64,000 nucleotides of DNA, from positions 248,001 to 312,000 of the forward strand of contig NZ_JACHJU010000006.1 in assembly GCF_014203795.1 (NCBI RefSeq), given 5' to 3'. The notes beneath the pieces are model-generated. The model saw only the letters and a list, made by a program, of their open reading frames with translations, did not search any database and was not told the origin of the DNA. Each line of letters opens with the position of its first letter. Position 1 is the stretch's first letter. Both the position numbers and the translations under genes were made by a program. This document shows positions 40,690 through 48,924 of this stretch, piece after piece. Source of the DNA: Streptosporangium album. Its GTDB lineage: Bacteria > Actinomycetota > Actinomycetes > Streptosporangiales > Streptosporangiaceae.

Positions 40690-40916
40690 GCACCGTCACC
40701 GACGTCAAAGCCCTCCAAGGGCAGGTGCTGCAGGAGCAGAGCTGGAAGCTGACCTTTTTGAGCTCGCGCACCTTCGCCGAGGTCGAATCGACGAGGTATG
40801 AGTACACGGTTCAATCCACCGGCAGCGGCCCAGCCCGCCCGCGGCGTATAATTGGCTACAGAACGCCAGCTGAAGTGTTCGTCGAGATGCTCTCCGAACT
40901 TGCTTCCACCGCTTGA
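40690..40916 (+). pseudogene. Transposase-like remnant (IS30-type tail)
   Basis: Right of the miniature element one open stretch ends in RPRRIIGYRTPAEVFVEML, which is the C-terminal signature of IS30-type transposases. The codons before it (KALQGQVLQEQSWKLTFLSS) do not look like IS30, so this is probably a patchwork of two fragments. The remainder of 40917-40992 holds nothing recognisable. Confidence 0.45.
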
Positions 40917-40992
40917 TACCGCCCGTTCCCCGATCAAACAGTCACGACCACAAAAGCCCAGCTCGGAAACTCACTGAGGACGAGCTACACCC

Positions 40993-42303
40993 TTAGGGGA
41001 TTCGCCACAGGGTTGCGTGTTGGGAGGTGTCGATGCCTTGGTAGGAGTCGGCGTTGGTGCTGATATGCCCTGCTGCGTACACCTCCGAGGTCTCCGCACG
41101 TTTGACCAGCTTGGAGACGAACGCGTGCTGCCCCTTCCCAGCAGGCAGCCGCGCCCGGGTCCAGCGTCCTCCCGACAGGTGCCACAGCTCCGGCGCCCCC
41201 CACCCCTGCGACGCCACGACCCAGAGGCCGCCCTTGCCATCGGGCTCTGCGTCGTCGAAGATCCAGCTCATCGGCCCCCACAAGCAGGTCCACGCGGCGC
41301 CGTCCCAGTGCAGCGCCACAGGGCGGGCACGCAGCGGATCGTCCTCGTACTCCTCGTTGTTCATGTCCCACCCGACGTAGCCCGTCACCCAGACGTCATC
41401 GGGCGCGTTTATCGCCACGTCGACGGGATAGGCCTCAGGCGCGCTGCCGAGTGCGGGACCGCCCAGGGCAGGCAGCAGGATCGGCTGCCAGCCCTGCCCC
41501 ATCCAGCGAATGAGCGTCGGCTGGTCGGCTGGTTCCCGAGGGTCGCTCCGCAGCGCCCAGATGTTGTCGCCCTCCCCGCCCAGAGCGACGACTCCCAAAT
41601 CACCGGGCAACTTGTGGCTCTTCCAAGCCCTGCCGTCCCAGTGCAGCGCGACGGGATCGCCGACGAACGCCCACGTTCCGCGGGCGAGAAAGCTGGGGCC
41701 TGCCTGGAGCCCCCTGGTTTCAGGGTCGGTGAAGACGACGTCGCTCCAGCGGCCGTCCTGCAGCGTGCCGAGGAACATGCGGCTCTTACCCGTCTCGGTG
41801 ACGGCCTTCACGCTCTCGCTGGTGGTGCCCAGCGCCCAAGCCTGCTGAGCCGAGGCCGCACCGAGCACGCCCACCTGGTCGACACTGCCGGGCGGGCCGA
41901 TGGAGGGTCGGGGGAAGGCCTGCCACTCGTTGGCGTACCAGCGGCGAATCTGGGTTTCCTGCCCGCCGATGGCAGGGTTCAGCCATCTGATCTGCATCCA
42001 CACCGCGCCGTCGGGCGCGACGTCGAAATCATCGACGAGGTTGGCGCGAGGTAGCGTGGACACCTTGGCCCACCCCGATCTCCCGTGGAGCGGCCGGATG
42101 TCGCCGGCCGTTGAGGACGGCTGGACACACCGTGCCGGCTTCGCCGTGAGGGGCGGGAGGTCCTGCTGCGGCAATCCGCCCGGTAGGGGGACGTTGGTTC
42201 CGTACGGCGTGGCCGCCTGCGGGTGGTGCGGTGTCTCCTTCAGGGGAGGAGACGTGGCGCATCCCGCCAGAAGCAGCGCGAGGACCAACAGGCATCTTCC
42301 CAT
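40993..42303 (-). CDS. Putative lipoprotein with repeated W-rich (beta-propeller-like) blades
   Basis: A 436-residue exported lipoprotein with signal LLVLALLLAGC (lipobox cysteine at about 15). The mature part has recurring blades of the form ALHWDGRAWKSHKLPG, ALHWDGAAWTCLWG, IRRWYANEWQAFPRP and LWHLSGGRWTRARLP. Such W-D-G-x-W repeats are typical of beta-propeller sensor or scaffold proteins on the surface. No enzyme motif is seen. The Shine-Dalgarno site is weak. It lies between the miniature element and the group II intron. Function unknown. Confidence 0.7.
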   Translation of the reverse strand: MGRCLLVLALLLAGCATSPPLKETPHHPQAATPYGTNVPLPGGLPQQDLPPLTAKPARCVQPSSTAGDIRPLHGRSGWAKVSTLPRANLVDDFDVAPDGAVWMQIRWLNPAIGGQETQIRRWYANEWQAFPRPSIGPPGSVDQVGVLGAASAQQAWALGTTSESVKAVTETGKSRMFLGTLQDGRWSDVVFTDPETRGLQAGPSFLARGTWAFVGDPVALHWDGRAWKSHKLPGDLGVVALGGEGDNIWALRSDPREPADQPTLIRWMGQGWQPILLPALGGPALGSAPEAYPVDVAINAPDDVWVTGYVGWDMNNEEYEDDPLRARPVALHWDGAAWTCLWGPMSWIFDDAEPDGKGGLWVVASQGWGAPELWHLSGGRWTRARLPAGKGQHAFVSKLVKRAETSEVYAAGHISTNADSYQGIDTSQHATLWRIP

Positions 42304-42405
42304 TCAGATGATCATAGGCGGCTTTTGTCGAGATTGGGGTCGCCGTAGTACTCGCCGAAAATCGGGCGGATATGGCTGACCAGCGGTGATGGCCGTTTCG
42401 GTTGG

Positions 42406-42517
42406 TCAGGTGTTCGCCTGATCGGCTGCGAACGTGGTGTGGGCCTGTTCGATCGTGTCCGGGTGCCGCTGGCGCTTGTCGTGCTCGGCGAGTGCTCGGT
42501 AGAGGGGGTGTTCTCGC
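42406..42517 (-). pseudogene. Detached 3' end of a serine recombinase gene
   Basis: About 32 codons, YRALAEHDKRQRHPDTIEQA then HTTFAADQANT and stop, match the extreme C-terminus of recombinase copy 1 (YRALAEHEKAQRYPDAIEQA). They begin directly at the 3' end of the group II intron, so they are the intron's 3' exon. The upstream part is not on the other side of the intron, whereas the 49-kb recombinase copy lacks exactly this tail. The two are probably parts of one gene split by later insertions (inference). Confidence 0.6.
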
Positions 42518-42556
42518 CGGGTAGCCCCGGTGCATTGCTGCACCGGGGCCCCCTCA

Positions 42557-42591
42557 GAACCGTGCGTGCCACTCGTCGCGGCACACGGCTC
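42557..42591 (-). ncRNA. Group II intron domain V
   Basis: On the minus strand GAGCCGTGTGCCGCGACGAG leads into TGGCACGCACGGTTC, a 35-base hairpin with the GAGCCGT...ACGGTTC base, which is the most conserved part of group II ribozymes and binds the catalytic metals. The helix is intact, with a GCGA-type tetraloop region, so the ribozyme core may be active. Confidence 0.85.
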
Positions 42592-42612
42592 AAGCAAGCC
42601 GCGAAGGGCGTT

Positions 42613-44367
42613 TCAGGTGTGCTGTGCTGGATTCCTGTGTCGTCGGCTGAGGTAGCTGCGATGGCAGGAAGCGTGAACGAGGCGGGTCTGACCATCGCCG
42701 GATGGACCAGATCGCCCGTGGTGCACGAGATAGTCGGCTGCTATCGCGCGTCTGACGACGTGTAGCCACCACCGCGCCCATTGTTCGGGTGACTCGGGTG
42801 GCTGGTCGGCAGTCAGCAGGGCGTCTTCACAGAGCGAGCACCGGCCGTCCTGCATGGTGAGCAGGCGGAGGGTGTAGCTGTCAAGCGGAGGTTTGACCCG
42901 CGTTTGCCGTTTGGTCCAGTACTCGGCCAGGGCAGGGTCATCGGGGGATGCGCTGCCCAGAACGAGCTTGTGTCGGACGATGGGGGTCCAGGCGAACTTG
43001 GTGAGGCAGGCGCCGGTCTCCTGGTCGCCGAACACCCACCGGTCGTTCCTGAACTTGTTGAACTTGCCGTAGTACCGGTCGACGATCCAGCGCCTTGGCT
43101 TGTTCGGATGGCCGCACTTGGCCCACTTGAAGGTGAGCCTCCATACGTAGTTGTCCAGGGCGGTGAACACCTTGGACGAGACCATGCTGCGGTAGTAGGC
43201 GGCCCAGCCCCGCACGATGGGATCGAGCCGGGCTATGACCGCCTGCGCGTTCGAGCCGCGCAGACTGCGCATTTCGGCCGCGAGCCGCAGCTTCAGCCGC
43301 CTGACCGCCGAGGGGCTCGGCGTGGTCAGCGTCTTGCCGTTGGGATAGCGGCGGATGAGGACGCCCAGGAACTCGAACCCCTCGGTGAGGTGAACGATGC
43401 GGGTCTTATCCTCATTGAAGGTCAGACCCCTGGGTCTCAGCCACTGGGCAAGGCGCGCCTTGACCTGTTCGGCCTGCTGCCTGGAGTGGCACAAGGCGAT
43501 CATATCGTCGGCGTAGCGGACCGCTATCGGGCGTCCTGCCACCGTTTCTCCGGCATGGCAGCCGTCAGTTCGGTAGCTGACCCCGGCGGCTTCTTCCAGT
43601 CCGTGCAACGCGACGTTCATCAGGCACGGGGAGATCACGCCGCCTTGAGGGGTGCCCTCGTCGGTCGGTGAGAATCCCGTGCCCTTCTCGAACACCCCGG
43701 CCTTCAGCCAGTCCCGGATCATGTCCCTGGCGGGGAACGACCCGATGGCCTCCAGAAGCCGGGTGTGGTCGATGCGGTCGAACGCCGCCGCCAGGTCCGC
43801 ATCCAGTACCCACATCCGTTTCGCCAGCTTCTGACTGGTGGCCTGGAAGATGGACTGGATCGCGTCTTGGCAGCTCCGGCCTGGCCTGAACCCATACGAT
43901 CGGGGCTCGAACCGGGCCTCCCACTCGGGTTCCAGCGCGTTACGGACCCGTGCCTGATGACATCGGTCCATGATCACCGGAATGCCGAGCGGGCGGAGCT
44001 TGGCGGGGTTGCTGGCTTTCGGGATGTGCACCCGCTTGACCGCGTGCGGCTTCCAGGAACCGATTGTGGCGTGCACGCGCACCGCCATCTCGGCCCTGGC
44101 CTCGGAGGTCAGCGCGACCTCCCCGTCGATGCCCGCGGTCTTGCGGCCAGCGTTGCGCTGCGTCACCTGCCGCACGCTCATCAGCGTGTTGCCCCGGCTC
44201 CGCAGCATCAGCTTCTGAAGGTTTCTGGCCTTGGGCCAGTCCTCCTCCTGAACCGCCTTGAAGATCCTGCGCCGCAGCCGCCGTATCTGCTCTTCCTGCG
44301 CCCGCCAGTCGATGGTCTCCCACTTCTCGGCGTCCAGGCGCAGCAGATCCTCGGGTCCGTTCACCAT
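42613..44367 (-). CDS. ltrA: Group II intron reverse transcriptase/maturase with HNH endonuclease domain
   Basis: A 584-residue intron-encoded protein. RT motifs run in order: KLRPLGIPVIMDRCHQARVR, RSYGFRPGRSCQDAI, WVLDADLAAAFDRIDH, GTPQGGVISPCLMNVALHGL and the catalytic VRYADDMIALCHSR. The maturase X domain follows around VIARLDPIVRGWAAYYRSMV. A C-terminal HNH-type endonuclease (CSLCEDALL, YLVHHGRSGPSGDG, LVHASCHRSY) completes it. The protein helps splice the intron and copies it into new DNA targets. All key residues are present, so it may be mobile. Confidence 0.92.
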   Translation of the reverse strand: MVNGPEDLLRLDAEKWETIDWRAQEEQIRRLRRRIFKAVQEEDWPKARNLQKLMLRSRGNTLMSVRQVTQRNAGRKTAGIDGEVALTSEARAEMAVRVHATIGSWKPHAVKRVHIPKASNPAKLRPLGIPVIMDRCHQARVRNALEPEWEARFEPRSYGFRPGRSCQDAIQSIFQATSQKLAKRMWVLDADLAAAFDRIDHTRLLEAIGSFPARDMIRDWLKAGVFEKGTGFSPTDEGTPQGGVISPCLMNVALHGLEEAAGVSYRTDGCHAGETVAGRPIAVRYADDMIALCHSRQQAEQVKARLAQWLRPRGLTFNEDKTRIVHLTEGFEFLGVLIRRYPNGKTLTTPSPSAVRRLKLRLAAEMRSLRGSNAQAVIARLDPIVRGWAAYYRSMVSSKVFTALDNYVWRLTFKWAKCGHPNKPRRWIVDRYYGKFNKFRNDRWVFGDQETGACLTKFAWTPIVRHKLVLGSASPDDPALAEYWTKRQTRVKPPLDSYTLRLLTMQDGRCSLCEDALLTADQPPESPEQWARWWLHVVRRAIAADYLVHHGRSGPSGDGQTRLVHASCHRSYLSRRHRNPAQHT

Positions 44368-45189
44368 GTGGCGTCCAACTTGTCCCTCGGTTCCAGCGTA
44401 GTCGGTGCTTCGTCGTCAAAGGCTCACCTGCCCACGTCAGCGCCCTTTCGGGCCCGGGCACCGTGCCCGGTATCCGGCCGGTTATCCGAGACCGTCGCTG
44501 GAGGAAGCGACCTTGCCGTCCCGGTTTCCCGTTGCCTTTCGGCCGCCGGCCTTGGCTTCTTGGGCATCCTGTTCCCGCCGGGGAGTTCAGCTCTCCTCAC
44601 GGTCGGCCTACCGCTCTGGTCGGACCTGGAGCGGACCCGGACGGGGTTTCCATGTTCCGCACGCATGAGACGCGGCTGGGGCTGGGCGGCCTCTGTACCC
44701 CGGGGGCAACGGTGTCCACAGAGCCGGGTTCGGTCCCCGGCAGCCGTTCGCCGCCTTCCAACGGCACGGCCCCTATTCACCACGGTTGACATCCCGTCCC
44801 GCGATGTGGACATGACGAGGCATCAGCAAGGATTCACGGTCGTTCGCCCCTCCAGCCTTCCCCTCGCCTGTGGTCCCCGGACGGAACGGGCACCCTTGGG
44901 CTTTCCTCTGAGCTCCGCACCCCACAGTCACCCGCAGCGCACGTCAGAGCAGGGACAGGTCTCGGACACTGACCCGGATCACGGTCCCGACATCAACGGG
45001 CCTCCTTCCTCGTGATCACTCAAAGCGTGCGACCTCATGTCGCAACCGAACGTGTCCCCAGCCGCCAACTAGGCCCCCCACTCGGGTCGGCGTCACCACG
45101 GGCAAAGTAGCTCCGTGTGACGGGTTAGGTTGGCGATCGCCGGTCATCGCGGTCGCGGTGCTGTGTCTGTCGGGTCGCGCCGACAGGCC

Positions 45190-45390
45190 TCCGAGGAGGC
45201 TCTCTGGCGCAGTTGGCGACGGCGGGGGTGCAGCGGTGGATGCTGTTCACCGCGGATCGCAAGACCGAGGAGCCGCGCACGCTGGAACAGCGGCTGACCA
45301 AGTTGCGTGAGTCCATCGCAGCGGCGAACCGCCGATCGCGACGGGACCGGGTGACGGCATGCCTGGCTGTATCTCGACGAAGAGCCGTCG
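45190..45390 (+). pseudogene. Transposase-like fragment
   Basis: An open segment reads GVQRWMLFTADRKTEEPRTL, EQRLTKLRESIAAANRRSRR. The QRW-LF-[ST]-R motif followed by a lysine/arginine-rich helix is reminiscent of the C-terminal part of IS1634-like transposases, but neither end of an element is seen. It lies between the intron 5' end and the MerR-type promoter. The rest of 45047-45395 holds nothing recognisable. Confidence 0.3.
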
Positions 45391-45395
45391 CTGGT

Positions 45396-45426
45396 TTGAC
45401 CTTGACGCTGCGTCAACTTCTAGCAT
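45396..45426 (+). promoter_or_regulatory. MerR-type promoter/operator for the DUF2268 gene
   Basis: A -35 box TTGACC (45396-45401) and a -10 box TAGCAT (45421-45426) are 19 bases apart, the overlong spacing that defines MerR-activated promoters. The spacer contains a perfect 15-base palindrome, TTGACGC-t-GCGTCAA (45402-45416), where a MerR dimer binds. The expected transcript start coincides with the ATG at 45434, so the mRNA would be leaderless or nearly so. A MerR-family gene is the second gene of the same unit. Confidence 0.75.
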
Positions 45427-45433
45427 CGGGGCC

Positions 45434-46318
45434 ATGTCGATCACTGTTCTTGACACCTACTCCGCCATGAGGCGGATCCTGCTGGCCCCGGTCGCGGACC
45501 GCGTTGACCTGCTGCGTTCGATGCTGGAGGCCAACAAGGGCATGTACCGCTACCACCCCGGCGAAATCGACCTGGTCGCCGTGCACCTCCAATCGTCCGG
45601 GTTCCCCATCGACCGCGACGAGCAGCGTTGCCTCGACGCGCTCGAAACCCTGGCGGCGGCCGGAGCCTGGGAGCGGATGCAACGCGCGCTCGACGACGCT
45701 CTGGCCGTACTTCTGGAGGCGACGCCGGGGCTGGAGGCCCCGGACATCACCGTGCTGTTCCTCCTCGGCGATCCGGGTGACAAGCACTTCATGGGCCCCT
45801 GCAAGGGATTGACCGGGTTCGGCGGCATCTCGGGCCACATCGCCATCACGTTCTGGCCCTTCCCCGAGAACGTGGAGCGGCTGGAGGCCACCGCCGTACA
45901 CGAACTCAACCACAACCTGCGGTGGAGCCCGGGCGGTGTCGTGTGGGACCCGATGACCGTCACAGTCGGCGAGCACATCGTCGGCGAGGGCCTGGCCGAC
46001 GCCTTCGCCCGGCAACTCTACGGCGACGAGCTCGGCCCCGCCCGCATCGGCGTGCCGCACCTGCACGACGACGAGGTCTTCGCCAAGGTGCTCACCGGGC
46101 TCGACGTGACAGGCATGCACAACTTCACCGCCTGGGTGCACGGCGACGCCGGCGCCGAGCACCTCGGTGTCACCCCGGTGGGACTGCCGATGGGCGCCGG
46201 GTACGCCGCGGGCAACCGGCTGGTCGACACCTACCTGGCGGCGACCGGGCAGACGGCGGCGCAGGCCCTGCGCGCTGACGCGGCGGAGATCATCGCGACC
46301 ACTCTCCGCAGCAGGTAA
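45434..46318 (+). CDS. DUF2268 putative zinc-dependent protease (YjaZ-like)
   Basis: A 294-residue protein of the DUF2268 group. The zincin motif HExxH is in EATAVHELNHNLRWSPGG, and the downstream glutamate helix VGEHIVGEGLADAFARQLYG supplies the third ligand region. The N-terminal part is helical. No signal peptide is present, so it is cytoplasmic. In this group such proteases are often paired with MerR regulators, as here: the gene lies 10 bases before a MerR/TipAS gene and begins right after a MerR-type promoter. Start ATG 45434; there is no Shine-Dalgarno site, in keeping with a leaderless start. The substrate is unknown. Confidence 0.85.
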   Translation: MSITVLDTYSAMRRILLAPVADRVDLLRSMLEANKGMYRYHPGEIDLVAVHLQSSGFPIDRDEQRCLDALETLAAAGAWERMQRALDDALAVLLEATPGLEAPDITVLFLLGDPGDKHFMGPCKGLTGFGGISGHIAITFWPFPENVERLEATAVHELNHNLRWSPGGVVWDPMTVTVGEHIVGEGLADAFARQLYGDELGPARIGVPHLHDDEVFAKVLTGLDVTGMHNFTAWVHGDAGAEHLGVTPVGLPMGAGYAAGNRLVDTYLAATGQTAAQALRADAAEIIATTLRSR

Positions 46319-46328
46319 CACTGGAACG

Positions 46329-47087
46329 ATGGAGTGGACGATCCAGGAGCTCGCGGCGAGGGCCGGCATAACCAGCCGCACCCTGCGTCACTACGACCGC
46401 TTCGGGCTCCTGGCCCCGTCCCGGGTCGGCGCGAACGGGTACCGCTTCTACGACCCCACCGCGGTCGCCCGGCTGCAGCGGATCCTGCTCATGCGCCGGC
46501 TCGGCATGGGCTTGCCGGCCATCGCCGAGGTCCTGGCCGACGAGGTGGAAGCGTGCGACGGGCTCCGCGCCCACATCGCCGCACTGGAGGAGGAACGGGA
46601 CCGCATCGAACGGCAGCTCCGGTCCGTGCGTCACACGCTCGAGGCCCTGCAGGCGGGGGCGGAACCGCGGATGGACGTGATGCTGGCGGGGTTCAACGAC
46701 CACTACAAGGACGAGGTGATCTCACGCTGGGGCGAGCGCGCGTTCCAAGCGGGCAACGACTGGTGGCACGACAAGTCCCTTGACCAGCAGCTGGCCTGGA
46801 AGCAGGACACCGAAGACCTCGTCGCCGCATGGGTCGCCGCAGTGAAGGCCGGGGTTTCTCCGACATCGGAACACGCTCAGTCACTGGCTGCCCGGCACGT
46901 CCGGTGGCTGAGCCAGATCCCGGGTACCCCCACGGCCGAGGGCGACCGGGAGCGCTCGATCGAGATGGTGAAAGGCCTGGGGGACATGTACGTCGACGAC
47001 CCCCGCTTCACCGGCATGTACGACGACGCCGCGGGGGCGGCGTTCGTCCGCGACGCACTGCAAGCGTACGCGCGGACCCGGATGTAG
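46329..47087 (+). CDS. MerR-family regulator with TipAS-like ligand domain
   Basis: A 252-residue regulator. Residues 1-70 form the MerR winged helix: WTIQELAARAGITSRTLRHY, DRFGLLAPSRVGANGYRFYD, RLQRILLMRRLGMGLPAIAE. A coiled coil follows (about 80-115). The C-terminal half looks like TipAS (AFQAGNDWWHDKSLDQQLAW, FTGMYDDAAGAAFVRDALQA), which in TipA of Streptomyces traps thiopeptide antibiotics covalently. No cysteine suited to such trapping is evident, so the ligand may differ. It most likely binds the palindrome at 45402-45416 and activates its own two-gene unit. Confidence 0.9.
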   Translation: MEWTIQELAARAGITSRTLRHYDRFGLLAPSRVGANGYRFYDPTAVARLQRILLMRRLGMGLPAIAEVLADEVEACDGLRAHIAALEEERDRIERQLRSVRHTLEALQAGAEPRMDVMLAGFNDHYKDEVISRWGERAFQAGNDWWHDKSLDQQLAWKQDTEDLVAAWVAAVKAGVSPTSEHAQSLAARHVRWLSQIPGTPTAEGDRERSIEMVKGLGDMYVDDPRFTGMYDDAAGAAFVRDALQAYARTRM

Positions 47088-47090
47088 CTC

Positions 47091-47254
47091 GTGTGGTTCG
47101 CAGAAATGACGATTTGCGAAAGGATTTCGAGATCCTGCGCCAGCGCGGCGTCATCTTCGAAGAGTCCGAACCCGTGGACTATCCGTTCGGGGTCCGCATC
47201 GAGGCCGGGGTTGAGGAACGCAGGAACAGTCATTGGCGGCGAGAAGGATCTTGA
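47091..47254 (+). pseudogene. Fragment of a VOC (glyoxalase-like) gene
   Basis: About 35 codons, DFEILRQRGVIFEESEPVDY then PFGVRIEAGVEE, match the C-terminal strand of glyoxalase/bleomycin-resistance-type proteins, where EExPxDxPFGxRxEAxDPDGN is usual. The start and the final DPDGN motif are missing. It follows the MerR gene by three bases, so it may be the remnant of a third gene of that unit. Confidence 0.5.
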
Positions 47255-47266
47255 CGGTTAACGATC

Positions 47267-47376
47267 GTTTGACGACAGGGGCGGCGGGCACCCAATGAAC
47301 CCGGACATTCCGGGGCGCCGAGACGGCGCCGATCCAATCAGATCCGATGGTGATTGATGACAGGGTTTGACGACAG
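47267..47376 (+). repeat. Pair of GTTTGACGACAG direct repeats before a recombinase gene
   Basis: The 12-base word GTTTGACGACAG occurs at 47267-47278 and 47365-47376, 98 bases apart, in the gap before the recombinase gene at 47411. Repeats in this position are expected for subsites of a resolvase recombination site or its operator. Confidence 0.45.
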
Positions 47377-47410
47377 ATAGGCTCCGTTCCTCCACGCGGA
47401 AGGGGCCGGA

Positions 47411-48205
47411 ATGGCCAACCTGATCTACAAGCGGGTCTCGACCGACCAGCAGTCGACCGCCCGGCAAAACCTCGTCCTCGACGAGGCCGGGATCGAGGAC
47501 CCGATCCCGTTCGAGGAGGAGTCCGGCACCTCCAGCCGCCTCCACCCCCTCCAGCGCTCGAAGTTCGGCGAACTGCTCAACTACGCGCGGCCGGGCGACA
47601 CCGTGCACATCTCCGAGATGTTCCGCCTCGTACGCGGCACCCAGCACATCCTCGACGTGCTCGACGTCCTCCACCGCGATCGTCTCGCCCTGCGCATCCA
47701 CGACGGCGCGTTCTCCGCAATGGACCTCACCGCCCGCCACCCGCGCACCGGAGAACTGCTGTCCACCGTGAAGTTCATGGTGCAGACCCTCGCGGCCGCG
47801 GGCGAACTCCAGCGTGAACTCCAGCGCGAGCTGACCTATGACGGGCTGCGGGCCGCCGAGGCGAAGGGCAGCAAGGGCGGCCGCCGCCCGGCAATCCCGG
47901 CCGGGAAGACGGACGCCGTCCGCACCGCCTACCTGGGCGGCCGGTCCGTCGCCGCTCTGGCCCGCGAGCACGACGTCAGCCGGGGCGCCGTCCGCACGGC
48001 CGTCGCCGACCTCATGCCCGAGCACACCGCCGCTGGCCACGAGGGCACGCCGGCCACGGAGCTGCCGGTCACTCTCGACATGCCGGGTAAGGTCGCCGAC
48101 TTCCTCCGCGCCGCCGAGCTGGAGCCCGCCGCGCGGTCGCCCTCGTCGTCATCGCGACCGGCGATCTGGCGCTCTTCCTCAGAAGCGCCCCAAGGCGCGG
48201 GTTAA
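47411..48205 (+). CDS. Serine recombinase (resolvase type)
   Basis: A 264-residue recombinase of a third type. The catalytic serine is in LIYKRVSTDQQSTARQNLVL; the core continues with FEEESGTSSRLHPLQRSKFG, ISEMFRLVRGTQHILDVLDV and VKFMVQTLAAAGELQRELQR. A helix-turn-helix follows: AKGSKGGRRPAIPAGKTDAV, VAALAREHDVSRGAVRTAV. The C-terminal 45 residues are Ser/Pro/Ala-rich and may be a run-on into foreign sequence. GGAA/GGGGCCGGA precedes the ATG. Direct repeats upstream are probably its target site. Probably belongs to a transposon or plasmid fragment. Confidence 0.85.
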   Translation: MANLIYKRVSTDQQSTARQNLVLDEAGIEDPIPFEEESGTSSRLHPLQRSKFGELLNYARPGDTVHISEMFRLVRGTQHILDVLDVLHRDRLALRIHDGAFSAMDLTARHPRTGELLSTVKFMVQTLAAAGELQRELQRELTYDGLRAAEAKGSKGGRRPAIPAGKTDAVRTAYLGGRSVAALAREHDVSRGAVRTAVADLMPEHTAAGHEGTPATELPVTLDMPGKVADFLRAAELEPAARSPSSSSRPAIWRSSSEAPQGAG

Positions 48206-48290
48206 CGGATGAGGAATCCCCCATGCGGGGGAGCTGCCTCACGCCGCAGTGGGAGGCTCCGTCCGCGCGGCGGTCTCTAGCCTGGGCGAC

Positions 48291-48845
48291 ATGCTCATGA
48301 TCCCTCCGCCGCCTCGCTGGGCCGTCCGCGCTGCGCACGCTGTACCCCTGGTCGTTCTCCCCTCGTCACTGTGGCGGGTGGCACTGGTGGCTGGGATCCC
48401 AACAGGGATCGCCCAACCGGTGATCATCGGGGCTGGGGAGAAGGTCTACATCCTCTCGCTCAGCGTGGTCAGCGAACTGGCGGCGTTCATGACGCTCGGG
48501 CTGGTACGCCCGTGGGGCGAAGTCGTGCCGCGCTGGATCCCGCTGCTCGGTGGCCGCCGGGTACGCCCGCTCGCTGCGGTGATCCCCGCGTGCATCGGCG
48601 CGGGACTCGTCGCGCTGATCTGCGCCTGGGCGGTACGCGGGCTCCTTGTCGGGTTGACTGACCAATGGTCTCCAGCTGGGCTGGCCGTTCTGGCCGTCTG
48701 CTACCTCCCGCTGCTCGCGTGGGGCCCCCTGCTGCTCGCAGTCACCTGGTCCTACTGGCGACGACACCGCCGTCCAGTCGCCGCAGGCGAGGTGGGTATG
48801 TCGCCAGTGGGAGCCCCGCCCGGCGGACGGCAGCGCAGGCGGTAG
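48291..48845 (+). CDS. Four-helix integral membrane protein of unknown function
   Basis: A 184-residue protein with hydrophobic segments at about 16-36, 48-70, 88-112 and 122-148 (for example VYILSLSVVSELAAFMTLGL and AVIPACIGAGLVALICAWAV). The N-terminus is proline-rich (MIPPPPRWAVRAAHA). I do not recognise the family; the general shape resembles small actinobacterial membrane proteins often found next to regulators. The start could be ATG 48291 or 48297. It is isolated between two recombinase genes. Confidence 0.6.
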   Translation: MLMIPPPPRWAVRAAHAVPLVVLPSSLWRVALVAGIPTGIAQPVIIGAGEKVYILSLSVVSELAAFMTLGLVRPWGEVVPRWIPLLGGRRVRPLAAVIPACIGAGLVALICAWAVRGLLVGLTDQWSPAGLAVLAVCYLPLLAWGPLLLAVTWSYWRRHRRPVAAGEVGMSPVGAPPGGRQRRR

Positions 48846-48924
48846 GCGTGGTCATATAAGGGGTCCCGGTAGTCCTGTCGAAGAATCCAACAGATATAGC
48901 TCTAATGGGGGTGAATCGAGAGCG

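Larger units (their letters stand above)
42519..45046 (-). mobile_element. Group II intron (about 2.5 kb)
   Basis: A retroelement on the minus strand. At the 3' side, domain V (42557-42591) is followed by a domain VI-type stem (42521-42556, CCCCGGTGCAGCAATGCACC) and a CTACCCG end. The maturase/reverse transcriptase gene occupies 42613-44367. The 5' side (44368-45046) is the structured ribozyme region; the start is placed at GTTGCGACATGAGGTCGCAC, which forms the expected first stem. The limits are by pattern and uncertain by some bases, particularly the 5' one. Confidence 0.8.

Noticed and set aside
40556..40807. Minus-strand 83-codon frame inside the miniature element
   Set aside because: Crosses the terminal repeat and has no recognisable motif.
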